Notes: generated by a model from the sequence alone, not told the origin. A stretch of DNA of 64,000 nt from Echinicola strongylocentroti (GCF_003260975.1 NZ_CP030041.1:5397501-5461500), one strand, 5' to 3'; shown: positions 24,802-34,566, counted from the first letter of the stretch. Made by a program: numbers and translations.

Positions 24802-25263
24802 TGGTTTATATGAAGATCTTATAAAATTATTTGTTCTCTCAATGAATGCTTCTCAAGCCTTAGGTGAATTTTCATTATTTCATGACTTTCAAGAGGAACT
24901 TAATCCCCGATTGATATGGTTTCCCCAGGAGATTAGATCAATAGGTGCTTTGCCACAATTTTCTCGCAGGTAAAAGAAGTGGATTAATACTTCCAATTAA
25001 GAGGAGATCCTGCCATGTTATATTTAAGCAAACCTGTCTAGGGCGGGATAGGCCGACAAGTAACTTCCTTACTTGATCTCTTCACGACCCCAAATAGCTA
25101 CAAAAAAGGAACGTGCGCAGAAGCATTCTTTCAGGATGACTATACCAGAGAGTATATATTGTTCTGAAGACTTTGTCTATAGATGTCCTAGGTAACGATT
25201 TGTTTCAGATCGATTTAATCTTATATAAAATAGGTGTAAAAAAAACAGTGGAATTGTATGCTG
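24802..25263. other. 460-bp spacer within the exopolysaccharide locus
   Basis: No gene supported. Mixed composition, including a GC-richer patch around 25030-25110. I see no repeats or hairpins that stand out. Confidence 0.5.
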
Positions 25264-26376
25264 TCAATGATGCTCTGGTATCTCCAAGGTAGCTGCTCTT
25301 TGCTTTACTTTTTGGAGAGCGGGAGATTTTTTGATCTGTCGAGGGGCATACGCTAAGACCTTTTCTATCATATAACTTGTCGTGTCAATGCAATTGGCGA
25401 GAAGTTTTTTTCTTCTTTCCTTAAATATCCACTCACTTTCTGGGTTTGATAGTATTTCTATCGCCTTACTGATGGCATTTTCCTGGTCTTGCGGAGCTTC
25501 CGTGAAATTATAAACTAAACTATATTCTTTTTCTTGTTCATCGGTATACCCTCTACCATCGTTGTCAAGAAATATAGCAGGCGTACCTAATACTGCAGCT
25601 TCTGAAGCCATCGTCGCACTTTCCCCAAAGAGCAGGGAGCTATAAAACAAGGCATGATGGATCTTGTCAATTGGTATTTTAATTCTATATTTTTCTAGAT
25701 CTTCTGGAAGTGGCTTTTCAGAAGTAATCAGTACTTTGGCATGTTTGGATATCTCTTTGATGGCCTTTCGTTTATTGTCCAAAGACATGCCTGAATGTCC
25801 GAAATCATGGACTGAACCCCATGCTACGAATCTCACAATGACAAATTTTTCATTTGGCTTAACTCCGATGATGTCCAAAATCCCAGGGTCAGGAGTGAAA
25901 TAGTTGGGATGCAAATAAGATAATTCCATAAAGCCCTGAAATCTATGCTGTTTTTCTCCTAGATCTGTCCTATAGCAGGATGGCGTGTGGATGGCTGTCG
26001 CATAGGGAACGGTCAACTTAGCATGTAACGTAGCATGTTCTGTGTCACTGAACACAATAGAAGGCTTGTTCATCAACTTAGCAATATGCGAAGGATAAGG
26101 GTGTAAAAAGTTGAGAAACACATCAGGTTTGAACTTTTTCGCTATTGATAATAGCTTAAAGTCAGCATAAAGAAGGTACAAAAGTTTGCCGATTCGGCCG
26201 TTTTTACCTTTGCCTCGATCTACGTATGGAATATCATGGGCTTCCAATAATTTGTGTTCTATTTCTTTATTTCTAGAAACAACTACTAATTTGTGCCCGT
26301 TTTCGGTCATTATCTTGTAGAAATTTCTAAAATAATGAACATGTGCAGGATGGTTTATGTCAATTAGTATTTTCAT
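25264..26376 (-). CDS. DUF354 glycosyltransferase-like protein
   Basis: A 370-residue protein starting MKILIDINHPAHVHYFRNFY, the diagnostic start of DUF354 (PF04007) proteins, which have a GT-B fold related to UDP-GlcNAc 2-epimerase. Conserved points include PSIVFSDTEHATLHAKLTVP, ESATMASEAAVLGTPAIFLD and the preceding ALFYSSLLFGESA. The role is likely sugar transfer or modification, but the family has no proven reaction to my knowledge. It is separated from the flanking glycan genes by short AT-rich gaps. Confidence 0.85.
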   Translation of the reverse strand: MKILIDINHPAHVHYFRNFYKIMTENGHKLVVVSRNKEIEHKLLEAHDIPYVDRGKGKNGRIGKLLYLLYADFKLLSIAKKFKPDVFLNFLHPYPSHIAKLMNKPSIVFSDTEHATLHAKLTVPYATAIHTPSCYRTDLGEKQHRFQGFMELSYLHPNYFTPDPGILDIIGVKPNEKFVIVRFVAWGSVHDFGHSGMSLDNKRKAIKEISKHAKVLITSEKPLPEDLEKYRIKIPIDKIHHALFYSSLLFGESATMASEAAVLGTPAIFLDNDGRGYTDEQEKEYSLVYNFTEAPQDQENAISKAIEILSNPESEWIFKERRKKLLANCIDTTSYMIEKVLAYAPRQIKKSPALQKVKQRAATLEIPEHH

Positions 26377-26536
26377 TTTGAGGAATAGTATTTATTTCAA
26401 ATAGATGAATCGTAGTGTCGAATAAGGTAGTTTGTGGACAATAGGTAGTTTATTATAAAATTTAAAAAAGGGGTATTGTATTTAATTCTGCGGTATGTAA
26501 AAACTGTGAACTTTGTTCCCAGATTTAATGTACTGA

Positions 26537-27589
26537 TTAGTTTAAAACAGTTTGATAAATGTTTTTTAGTCGCGAAGCTACTTCAGGAACTGAGAGCTTT
26601 AAATCAAATAATCTTTTACGACCTTCACATTCCTGTGAATATACGACATTATTTATTTTATCAAAAAGATCTTCTGGTGAAAAATCACATATTTGATATC
26701 CTTTTGTATTATTGATAAGGTACTTCACATCACCTACATCGGTAAATACACCCTTGCAGTTACAGGCCATCGCTTCTTTTACTACATTAGGTGATCCTTC
26801 TTGGAATGAGCACATGATCAATGCATCTACCGAATTAAGGTATTTGAAGACCAAACTGTGGCTTATCGGGTATGGAGCGATAACCTCTATGTTTTTTTCT
26901 GCCAGTTGATCCTTGATAGCATGTAGCTGCTGATAGTTTTTCCTTAGGTCTTTTGGATTCCCCAAGAACAAAACATACTTTTTGTCGGGGGCAAGATTAA
27001 GCTCTTGCCTGAAATCCTCTTCAAACGGGTGCAAATTCTCCATGTTGACACCATTTGGTAATAAGTGACTCTTTTTTTTCTGCCAGACCACCTGTTCTAT
27101 ATTGGGTGATTTAGAGATGATTTTTTTCACAAATGGCTGTATCAGAATACTCAGTATAGTAAGGTAATTAAGGCTTGGCTTGTTTTGCGACAATTTATTG
27201 ACCCTTCCGTAGGCATCTGTTCCCATAAGTGAGAGCACGATAGGAAGGTTTGGTTTGGCGAGGACGGCCACCCATGCTGATAATGTGAAATGGGCATGAA
27301 TAAGGTCATAGTTGTTTTTCCTTAAATGTCTACGTAATCGTTTCACATTAGAGAAATAGCCTTTGATCCCTTTGCCAAGGACTCTGAAATAATCCACTTC
27401 AATATTTTCGCTGATCAAAGAATCACCTTGTACTTTTATAAAAGGAGCCACCTCAAAGTTTTTAAGGTTACCTGATGAAACAAATAAAACTTTCATTTTG
27501 CTTTTTGAAATTACTTTTGTTCCGTTGTGGTTTTCTTTTAAAGTGGCAAAAGTGGTTGTGCTGATGTTTGTTGCCATAGTATTATCCAT
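26537..27589 (-). CDS. Group 1/GT4-family glycosyltransferase, paralogue A
   Basis: A 350-residue GT-B glycosyltransferase. After a 30-residue leader the donor-side motif reads KVLFVSSGNLKNFEVAPFIK. Acceptor-site and donor-site elements follow: HAHFTLSAWVAVLAKPNLPI, LMGTDAYGRVN, LLPNGVNMENLHPFEEDFR and the GT4 E-x7-E motif EGSPNVVKEAMACNCKGVFT. It closely resembles the next gene upstream at 27633-28718, about 44 bases away, and the pair arose by tandem duplication. Expected to add a sugar to the lipid-linked repeat unit in the cytoplasm. Confidence 0.9.
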   Translation of the reverse strand: MDNTMATNISTTTFATLKENHNGTKVISKSKMKVLFVSSGNLKNFEVAPFIKVQGDSLISENIEVDYFRVLGKGIKGYFSNVKRLRRHLRKNNYDLIHAHFTLSAWVAVLAKPNLPIVLSLMGTDAYGRVNKLSQNKPSLNYLTILSILIQPFVKKIISKSPNIEQVVWQKKKSHLLPNGVNMENLHPFEEDFRQELNLAPDKKYVLFLGNPKDLRKNYQQLHAIKDQLAEKNIEVIAPYPISHSLVFKYLNSVDALIMCSFQEGSPNVVKEAMACNCKGVFTDVGDVKYLINNTKGYQICDFSPEDLFDKINNVVYSQECEGRKRLFDLKLSVPEVASRLKNIYQTVLN

Positions 27590-27632
27590 ATTGTATGAAA
27601 ACTAAAAGTAAGAATGTTAATCCTTATTTTTT

Positions 27633-28718
27633 TTAAGGGTTTGTAAGCTTTAGTGCATCTAGGTAAATGGATTTTAGCTTTAATGCGATGTTTTTGGTAT
27701 CTAGTTTTTTATCTATAAGCCGATTCCGGCCTTGACATATCGGCATAGCGTCCACTTCCAGTATTTTGTCCAGTAGGTCTTCTTTCTTAAAAGAAGTAAT
27801 GCCGTACCCTGGGGTGTTGCCGACTACTTCTCTGACATCGCCCACGTCCGTAAATACACCTTTACAGTTGGAGGCCATCGCTTCTTTGACCACATTTGGG
27901 GACCCCTCTTGAATGGAGCACATGACTACCATGTCGACACAGCTTAGGTATTTTATAATTGTTTGATGGCTGACAGGGTAGGGGGCAATTACGGTAAAGT
28001 TGAGTTTGGCCAGTTCATCCTCGGCTTCTTTCAAAAATTGAAAATTCTTGTTCTTATCTGCTTTATTGCCTAAAAAAAGGATGTACTTTTTGTTCTCATC
28101 CAAGTGGAGTTCTTTTCTGAAATCGGTTCTTTTTCCATCAAATTTGGCTAAATCCACTCCGTTGGGAAGAATATATGATTTCTTTTTGATCCAAACATGC
28201 TTGTCAATATTGATCGATTTGGAAATTATTTTTTTCACAAATGGTTGGATGGCGTACGTGAGCATAGTTAGGTGATTGAACACTTTGGCAATTTGCCATT
28301 GGCTTTTGACACGTCCTAGTGCATCTGTGCCCATCAGTGAGAGAATAAGCGGTTGTTTGGGAAAGGTAAGGGCGGCCACCCATCCCGAAAGTGTGAAGTG
28401 CGCATGGATGATGTCAAAATTATTCTCCTTAATGAATTTCTTGAGGTTTTCTATATTGTTGATATAGCCTTTGGATCCTTTACCCTTAATTTTAAAATAG
28501 GTCACATTTATACCCACTTGCGAAAGCGATTCCCCTTGTACTTTTATAAACGGAGCAAGATCAAAGTTTTTTAAGTTTCCGGAAGAAACAAAGAGGGCAT
28601 TAATGGTCTTTTCTGGGGGATAAATTCCTGAATTATTCGTCTTGCTAAACTCGATAGCATAATTAGGATCATCCGTTTCGTCCATTAACGTTTCATCTAA
28701 GTAATTGATTTTTCTCAT
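27633..28718 (-). CDS. Group 1/GT4-family glycosyltransferase, paralogue B
   Basis: A 361-residue paralogue of the neighbouring GT. Matching segments are INALFVSSGNLKNFDLAPFI, HAHFTLSGWVAALTFPKQPL, LMGTDALGRVK, ILPNGVDLAKFDGKRTDFRK and EGSPNVVKEAMASNCKGVFT. The first ~38 residues (MRKINYLDETLMDETDD) differ completely from the paralogue and are acidic, while the donor-binding part is nearly the same. Two such enzymes probably add related sugars at successive positions of one repeat unit. Confidence 0.9.
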   Translation of the reverse strand: MRKINYLDETLMDETDDPNYAIEFSKTNNSGIYPPEKTINALFVSSGNLKNFDLAPFIKVQGESLSQVGINVTYFKIKGKGSKGYINNIENLKKFIKENNFDIIHAHFTLSGWVAALTFPKQPLILSLMGTDALGRVKSQWQIAKVFNHLTMLTYAIQPFVKKIISKSINIDKHVWIKKKSYILPNGVDLAKFDGKRTDFRKELHLDENKKYILFLGNKADKNKNFQFLKEAEDELAKLNFTVIAPYPVSHQTIIKYLSCVDMVVMCSIQEGSPNVVKEAMASNCKGVFTDVGDVREVVGNTPGYGITSFKKEDLLDKILEVDAMPICQGRNRLIDKKLDTKNIALKLKSIYLDALKLTNP

Positions 28719-28769
28719 ATTACGTTATTTGGGGATTTTTAGTAGGGTTAAGTATAGTAGTTTGTTCAA

Positions 28770-29672
28770 TTAGTTTTTAAATGTTGACTTGGAATACCAC
28801 ACTCCCATTATGCGGCATAGGTTTTCTTCCCAGGATGCTCCCTCCAAAAACCCCAATCTAGGAAGGGTATAAGGAGTCTTAAAATCATCCCTTGTCAAGG
28901 GAACTGCTTTTGTGGAAAAGCCTATTTTAAAATCTTTTTTCTTTAGTAAATCTATTTCCCGATCTCCATAATCCCCATTTGGGTAGGCGAATGTGTCCAC
29001 TTCCATACCTGTCCACGATGATACCTTTTCTTTGCTAATTTGCACTTCAAGATGGGCTTCTTGGTCAGTACAGTTCGGCAGTATCGGATGGGTATGGGTA
29101 TGTGCTCCAAAAGTAACGAAAGGGTTGTTGGTTATGGATTTGACATCTTGGATCGTCATCGCTTCTCTTTCACCCAGATCAGTTTTTTGTTGTAGGTTTT
29201 GTAGGAGTACAGATCTTTCTGCGTTGGGAAGTTTTTTCATTTCTTCCGAGCTTGGGAATCCTAAATTTTGTTTGCTTGCTTTTTTTACTGTGGAAAACCA
29301 ATAATATCCTATTTCAATGGCTTCTGTGGCAAGAAAAATAGTGATGGGGGTTTGGTGTTTTTTGGCTATGTGGGCCATGTTTTCCACATTGGAAGACCAT
29401 CCATCATCCACTGTGATCAATACGGCTCCTTTAGGAAATGGAGCGTTTTCATAAATGATTTTCTTTAGGGCACTGACACTGATAAAATGGAAGCCATTGT
29501 TTTTTAGCCAGATTATCAATCCCTCAAACTCCTCTTTAGTGGGTTTGTGAAAATATATGGATAAGATATGGTCACCATTTAATGCCTTGTTTTTGGCCCG
29601 CTTTAATAACCCAAGGTTAATAACAGCTTTTGCGATTTTTTGAGCAAAAATGTTCCGGCGTTTTTTATTCAT
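28770..29672 (-). CDS. Polysaccharide deacetylase family protein
   Basis: A 300-residue NodB-homology protein (carbohydrate esterase 4). The metal/catalytic motifs are recognisable: AVLITVDDGWSSNVENMAHI (TVDDG aspartates), TFGAHTHTHPILPNC (H-x3-H type metal ligands) and TFAYPNGDYGDREIDLLKKK. The N-terminus is basic without a clear signal peptide, so it may act in the cytoplasm or be membrane-attached. In this locus it would N-deacetylate amino sugars of the polymer or its intermediates. About 50 bases separate it from both neighbours. Confidence 0.88.
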   Translation of the reverse strand: MNKKRRNIFAQKIAKAVINLGLLKRAKNKALNGDHILSIYFHKPTKEEFEGLIIWLKNNGFHFISVSALKKIIYENAPFPKGAVLITVDDGWSSNVENMAHIAKKHQTPITIFLATEAIEIGYYWFSTVKKASKQNLGFPSSEEMKKLPNAERSVLLQNLQQKTDLGEREAMTIQDVKSITNNPFVTFGAHTHTHPILPNCTDQEAHLEVQISKEKVSSWTGMEVDTFAYPNGDYGDREIDLLKKKDFKIGFSTKAVPLTRDDFKTPYTLPRLGFLEGASWEENLCRIMGVWYSKSTFKN

Positions 29673-29730
29673 GGTAATATCTTTGGTGATTTCCTTATGA
29701 TAAGGAAAACGTATTGAAAAGTGGTAAGCC

Positions 29731-31260
29731 TTACTCGAGGATAGGGAATTTGAAATAAGAAATGTCCATTGACGAAACTAAGCTTGGCGACAGGTGCTCA
29801 TCTTGAATGATCGTATTAATGATTTCTTGAGGGCTTTCCAAGCTTGGCGATAGGTAGGAAAACTCCAAGTTGTCTTGTTCTCTTTTATTTCCATTCATCT
29901 CTTTGGTGCCAGTGGGGATAAACCAAAGCGTTGCAATGAGCAATTGCGCTGATTTAACAGCATAAAAATGCTGGCCATTTTCTATTCGGTACATTGCGTC
30001 CGAGAGAAAAGCTATTTTTTGTTCCTCCAGTGGGAAAATGAGGAGGTCAGCAATATTGTTTTTATGATAAGTATAATTTGATTTTGATTCAACAACACTC
30101 GTTTGGTTTGTCTTTATATTGAACTGATCACCTTTTAAATTGAAATAAATAGCTTTGTGTTGGCTTTCCGATGGGTTGCCTTTGTTCGATCCGAAAAAAA
30201 GAGTGGACAGTAAAGTTGGCTTTTTCGGCTTTTTGCCAATTAGGTTTTTTGCTGTTGATTTAATCGAATCTTTGACTTGTTTCTTTTTGGTCTCGAATAC
30301 GGAGTCCATTTGTAGTTCATGAGTGGAATAATAGCTGGTGGCCAGTTTGGATTTATAGCCATCTATGCCTCCGGGTGTCAGGTCAAAATAATCAAAGTTG
30401 TCCTTTTTAAGATCGATTCCCAGCATGAGAAAATGGAGGATACCTGGACTGTGTTTTGCATAGAAAGGAGAGTGGGTGTTTAGTCCTTGTAAGTGGACAG
30501 TGTTTCCTGTGATAAACCCGACATTAGAGGCGATTATTTCATTGTTCAATTTTAAAATGCTGGCATGGAGCAGCCCCTTTTCAAAGACCTTGTCAAGAAA
30601 ATCCACCCTTCTGTGGTCATCTAAAAAGGCCAACTTGCCATAAATGGCGCCTTTTCTAAACTCATTTTGCTCGATTAGCTGTGGAAGAATATCGGTAAAG
30701 TCTGTCGGAGAAGTTATCCGTTGAAAGGATAATTCACCTTGTCTTTTCAGTCGGTTTATTTTTTCTTTTTTGTTTTTCTTTTTAAGCTCGATATCAAGTC
30801 TTTCTTCATTACATTCCATGATAGGCTGGGCATATTCTTTTAAGAAGATATGTTTTTTTAGCCGACTATGGTCATCTAACCAATCAAGTGGGCTTTCAGA
30901 AGGGAGGTACTTAAGGTGCAGGGAATAGTCGTTACGGATTAAGTCCAAGGCGCCTTTAATGAATGAAGTATTGTTCTCCTTAGTGGATAACCATGCTTGG
31001 TATTCAGCTAGATTATTTCCTGGATAGGATAGTTGGTCAGCTGTCTGGATGAGAGGGAATATCCCGGTCATGGAATCACCGTTCCAGTCTGTAATGATGA
31101 TAGGAGTCTGATCATCGAATAGCTCATACCAAGTCAGTACGAATTCCTTTTGCTGAAAAACAGTGGCCCAAGGGCATTGCCTGGCCAACCTGTCCCAGCT
31201 TTGAAGAAAACTTGGCTGCTTTATGATTTCCAGTACGTCCTTGCCTTTATGAATTTTCAT
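29731..31260 (-). CDS. FemAB/CelD-like GNAT acyltransferase, paralogue A
   Basis: A 509-residue protein. The middle (~170-340) is a GNAT-fold Acetyltransf_6/CelD domain: KKNKKEKINRLKRQGELSFQ, RKGAIYGKLAFLDDHRRVDF, ASILKLNNEIIASNVGFITG and FDYFDLTPGGIDGYKSKLAT. The N-terminal ~160 residues form the matching first GNAT-like half (SWDRLARQCPWATVFQQKEF). The last ~120 residues (NIADLLIFPLEEQKIAFLSD, FYAVKSAQLLIATLWFIPTG) match no domain I know but recur in the upstream paralogue. Likely an acyl or aminoacyl transfer to a glycan. It overlaps the upstream gene by 14 bases. Confidence 0.85.
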   Translation of the reverse strand: MKIHKGKDVLEIIKQPSFLQSWDRLARQCPWATVFQQKEFVLTWYELFDDQTPIIITDWNGDSMTGIFPLIQTADQLSYPGNNLAEYQAWLSTKENNTSFIKGALDLIRNDYSLHLKYLPSESPLDWLDDHSRLKKHIFLKEYAQPIMECNEERLDIELKKKNKKEKINRLKRQGELSFQRITSPTDFTDILPQLIEQNEFRKGAIYGKLAFLDDHRRVDFLDKVFEKGLLHASILKLNNEIIASNVGFITGNTVHLQGLNTHSPFYAKHSPGILHFLMLGIDLKKDNFDYFDLTPGGIDGYKSKLATSYYSTHELQMDSVFETKKKQVKDSIKSTAKNLIGKKPKKPTLLSTLFFGSNKGNPSESQHKAIYFNLKGDQFNIKTNQTSVVESKSNYTYHKNNIADLLIFPLEEQKIAFLSDAMYRIENGQHFYAVKSAQLLIATLWFIPTGTKEMNGNKREQDNLEFSYLSPSLESPQEIINTIIQDEHLSPSLVSSMDISYFKFPILE

Positions 31261-32806
31261 GATGGGAGGTTGGTTTTTCAGATGAAGTGCGATTGGACTC
31301 AGATTCTATTACATAGTTCTCAAACGCCCGATTGTTGTTTTTGAATGAGGTGTGGAAGTAACTGTCTGCAATGGAAGGCATAGACTCATCATTGGATGGT
31401 TTTTCATCATCCGATGTTATCCAGATACTGGCCAATAATTTCTTGCCGTCCGAAATCGAATAGAATTCAGCCCCTCTGCTGACAAGGGAAAAGGCCCTTT
31501 CCAAAAACTCCCACCTGGACTGTAGGCCGTTGCGGTCATTATACTTCAGCAGGTCTGTAATACTGTTTTTTTTGACGGACAAACCAGCATCTTCCGAAGG
31601 GAAGCTATACGATGCCATAGTTTCGTTTGCAGAAAAAAATGATTTGGTAATTCCTTTTGTTTTTTCCTTTATCAAATAGATCTTCTTCTTCATGTTGAGC
31701 TCGAAGGACATCGGTCTCACATCAAATTTCACGAGCGTATTGTGGAGGTTTTTTCTTAGGAATTTTTTTACCCCGTATTTCAGGTTTTTGCTTAGGTGGA
31801 GCTCCACCACTTCGTCTCCACTTGTAGAGAAGCGTTCTTTGTACCCATCATAGCCAGGAGTAAGGTCAAATTTGTGGTAACCTTCTTCCTGGAGCATCTT
31901 GCCCAACATGTAAAGGTGTACAAGGCCCGGGGAATGTTTGGAATGGAAGGGAGAATAACTGATCAATCCGGCCAAGTGCATCCAGCCTTTTCCTTTCATG
32001 CCTATTATGGAAGAGATCGTTTCTCCATCTAGTTTTAGAGCAGTCACATGGAGAAGGTCCTTTTTGAAAAGCTCTATGAGGAATTTATGGCGGTTTGGGT
32101 TGGACTTTGAAGGTAGTTTATTAAACATGGCTGCTTGGCGAAAATCCAAATAGACCAAGATTTCGTCCAATATCTGAATAAATTCATCTATCTCAGTGAC
32201 TTTACTGAATGCGACCTGTCCAGCCCTGTGAATACGGTTATATTTGGCCTTGAGATGTCTTTTTCGAAAAAGCTTTTGTTCTTCTACCAGTGCAAAATCC
32301 ATTAAAGGACGATGGTGCTTATGTAGAACAATGTGTTTTTCCTTGATCGAAGTTAGGGACTTTAAGGGCTCGATAATGCTGGGATCAGGGATAAACCTAA
32401 GACTCAGTTTGCATTGGGGGAATTCATTGAACAGCGCCTCGAAGCCATTTTTGATAAAGATTTCGTTATATCCATCCTTTACGATCCAAGTTTGGTACTC
32501 CGCATCGAATTTGCCAGCCCCGGTTATTTTCATGGACCTGTCCTTTTGGAATTCACCGTTGGTTTTGGAAGTAGTCAGTGCTAATAGGCCGACTAATTCG
32601 TCGTCTTCAAAGACAGTGAGCAGAATGGGGGTGATTTCTTGCTGATTAGCATAATACCAACTTTCTACAAATTGCCTTTCCTGAAAGATTGTAGCCCAAC
32701 TGGTGGTTGCATATAACCTATCCCATTCTCTTTGAAAGCCGGTGTCCTTCAGAATGTCAAAAACGCAATTTCCAATGAATGTCCTTGAAATTGTTGATGT
32801 TGTCAT
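31247..32806 (-). CDS. FemAB/CelD-like GNAT acyltransferase, paralogue B
   Basis: About 519 residues from MTTSTISRTFIGN (a longer frame opens at 32851). It has the same architecture as paralogue A: N-terminal half with REWDRLYATTSWATIFQERQ, a central Acetyltransf_6 domain (KRHLKAKYNRIHRAGQVAFS, RQAAMFNKLPSKSNPNRHKF, KFDLTPGYDGYKERFSTSGD) and a C-terminal region (SITDLLKYNDRNGLQSRWEF, FYSISDGKKLLASIWITSDD). Sequence identity to A is modest, so the duplication is old. First gene of the pair; the 14-base overlap implies coupled translation. Confidence 0.85.
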   Translation of the reverse strand: MTTSTISRTFIGNCVFDILKDTGFQREWDRLYATTSWATIFQERQFVESWYYANQQEITPILLTVFEDDELVGLLALTTSKTNGEFQKDRSMKITGAGKFDAEYQTWIVKDGYNEIFIKNGFEALFNEFPQCKLSLRFIPDPSIIEPLKSLTSIKEKHIVLHKHHRPLMDFALVEEQKLFRKRHLKAKYNRIHRAGQVAFSKVTEIDEFIQILDEILVYLDFRQAAMFNKLPSKSNPNRHKFLIELFKKDLLHVTALKLDGETISSIIGMKGKGWMHLAGLISYSPFHSKHSPGLVHLYMLGKMLQEEGYHKFDLTPGYDGYKERFSTSGDEVVELHLSKNLKYGVKKFLRKNLHNTLVKFDVRPMSFELNMKKKIYLIKEKTKGITKSFFSANETMASYSFPSEDAGLSVKKNSITDLLKYNDRNGLQSRWEFLERAFSLVSRGAEFYSISDGKKLLASIWITSDDEKPSNDESMPSIADSYFHTSFKNNNRAFENYVIESESNRTSSEKPTSHHENS

Positions 32807-32851
32807 CTTGTTAAAAATGTATCCTAGCATAAATAGTTTATTTTTGGCCAA

Positions 32852-33339
32852 TAGGATATTTCCTGAAAACTGTTTTTCAGGTTATTTGGGTTTTGGAAGT
32901 GCTTGACGAGTAGGGAGTAGGGACAAGCAACTTCCCAATGGATTTTTTTAACAGTTTGTAATAAGATCCATACTAAGAGGCCTTTGGAAGTTAGTTTCTT
33001 TTTTACAAAGTAGATTTGTGTCTGTCTGGTGTTTGTTTATGAAACCATCGATACTCAGATGTCTTTAGTTGTGCTTAGTTAGATGGTGTTGATTTCGAAT
33101 GATATTTCCAAAATATGATTATCCTCAATGATACCAGTAATCACAGGAAAATGAAATAGGTGCTCACAGAAAACATGGAAATCTCAGAAAAGCCTTATTT
33201 CTTTCTGGGTGTTCTGTGCGTTCCGTGAGAAATAAAACCTACTGGCAATAAAGCGTATAATCACATCCAAAATCACTAATTAGAAAAATGATGCGGATAT
33301 AATAATTTTGTAGGACTATCTAATAAGATAGTCCTACAG
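32852..33339. other. 490-bp spacer upstream of the acyltransferase pair
   Basis: No gene seen. It includes a hairpin at its right end (separate entry) and an imperfect inverted stretch around 33165-33235. The promoter for the minus-strand acyltransferase pair should lie at 32810-32950. Confidence 0.5.
33310..33337. repeat. Perfect 12-bp hairpin after the pyruvyltransferase gene
   Basis: GTAGGACTATCT-AATA-AGATAGTCCTAC forms a perfect 12-bp stem with a 4-nt loop, 3 bases beyond the pyruvyltransferase stop. Position suggests a terminator or mRNA 3'-end stabiliser, but neither strand has a proper U-tract after it. Confidence 0.6.
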
Positions 33340-34566
33340 TTAGGCTGGAATTTTATCACTATGAATAACTTCACTTACAATAAAATCAATCTGATCTTCA
33401 ACGAGTTTTGTACACTCATCTATTTTGTTGCTGATTTTTGCTGTTAAAGGTTCGTGATTTTCCAGTACATACGATATTTTTTTATCCACCTCTTCTAGGA
33501 GAGGAGACTGATCACCCCATGTTTGATTTCTGGATTCTACGATGAGATCTGGTAGCTCAAGGCCTCTACCGATCACTCCAGCGTATTTTTCGCTATAGGC
33601 AAGAGAGATGGCAGGCTTTTTCATAAAGAAAGTGGATACTGCAGCATGCATCCTTCCGGTAATGACCATTAAGCTTCCTCCTAGGATTTGTCTGGCTTCT
33701 GCCGGTTGGATAGCTTCAGTAATGAAGATCAGGTTTTCCCGCTCTTCTGGTGCCATACTTTTTTCGATTTCTTTGATGACAAAACGATCATCTGATTTTG
33801 CTGGAGCGAGCACGTGTCCTAGAATTACAAACTTAAAATCCGGAAATCTCTTGGAGAGGTTAAGGATCAGTTTTTTCCATGTTTTGATGTAGCCCTCTTT
33901 GTCCTCTGTATACTTATGCCATAGGCCGGAAGGAACCATGGTAAAGTACTTGTTTGGCTGTAACTCGGGATAGTTCTCTAGGATTTTTCCAAATTCCTTC
34001 TGATTTGGCAAAGTCATCATGGCAAGATCCCTACTTTTTACCAGCTTCTTAATGCCAATGCTCTTGGAGAATTCGTAACTATTATCATCACGGGTAATAA
34101 TGCTAATATCCTTATAGAAGTTTTTGACCATTGTCCTGGTAGTACCAAAGAAAGGCCCAAACGATTGGCCGGCAAGGATTACTTTACATTTCTTGTTGAT
34201 GGATTTGTAGACTGATCCTTTTAGTAGAGCTCCTTTTTTATACGTTTCAGAGAGATCATCACCACCCAATACAATTAGGACGTCAAAGTTGTCAGTGATC
34301 TTTTTGATGGACTCATCACTACCGAATATATAGCGTTTTACCTTGGTGATCGGAGTTAATTTGGTGTTGAACAACGCATCGAACTTTTTAAGATCATGAA
34401 CGCCGGTCCCTACTTTTAGCCTGTCCAGGTTATAGTCATCGCATTCACAGTAAATTTCAGCGTCCGGAAGTAATGGCTTCATCCTGCTGATGAGGTTCAA
34501 TGCCATCATGGCGCTTCCATAGTTTAGTGTCTGGGAAATGTGGGTAATAAGAATTCTTGTCTTCAT
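33340..34566 (-). CDS. Polysaccharide pyruvyl transferase family protein
   Basis: A 408-residue GT-B-like enzyme expected to add a pyruvate ketal from PEP to a sugar of the exopolysaccharide, giving it negative charge. Signatures of PF04230 are visible: LITHISQTLNYGSAMMALNL at the start, VLIVLGGDDLSETYKKGALL, VILAGQSFGPFFGTTRTM, MVPSGLWHK and the strongly conserved GGSLMVITGRMHAAVSTFFM with RMH. The C-terminal helix is longer than average (DKKISYVLENHEPLTAKISN). It is 86 bases downstream of the polymerase gene. Confidence 0.88.
   Translation of the reverse strand: MKTRILITHISQTLNYGSAMMALNLISRMKPLLPDAEIYCECDDYNLDRLKVGTGVHDLKKFDALFNTKLTPITKVKRYIFGSDESIKKITDNFDVLIVLGGDDLSETYKKGALLKGSVYKSINKKCKVILAGQSFGPFFGTTRTMVKNFYKDISIITRDDNSYEFSKSIGIKKLVKSRDLAMMTLPNQKEFGKILENYPELQPNKYFTMVPSGLWHKYTEDKEGYIKTWKKLILNLSKRFPDFKFVILGHVLAPAKSDDRFVIKEIEKSMAPEERENLIFITEAIQPAEARQILGGSLMVITGRMHAAVSTFFMKKPAISLAYSEKYAGVIGRGLELPDLIVESRNQTWGDQSPLLEEVDKKISYVLENHEPLTAKISNKIDECTKLVEDQIDFIVSEVIHSDKIPA

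Noticed and set aside
24707..24973. An 88-residue plus-strand frame at the 5' side of the hexapeptide acyltransferase
   Set aside because: It overlaps the acyltransferase start on the opposite strand and has no recognisable features.
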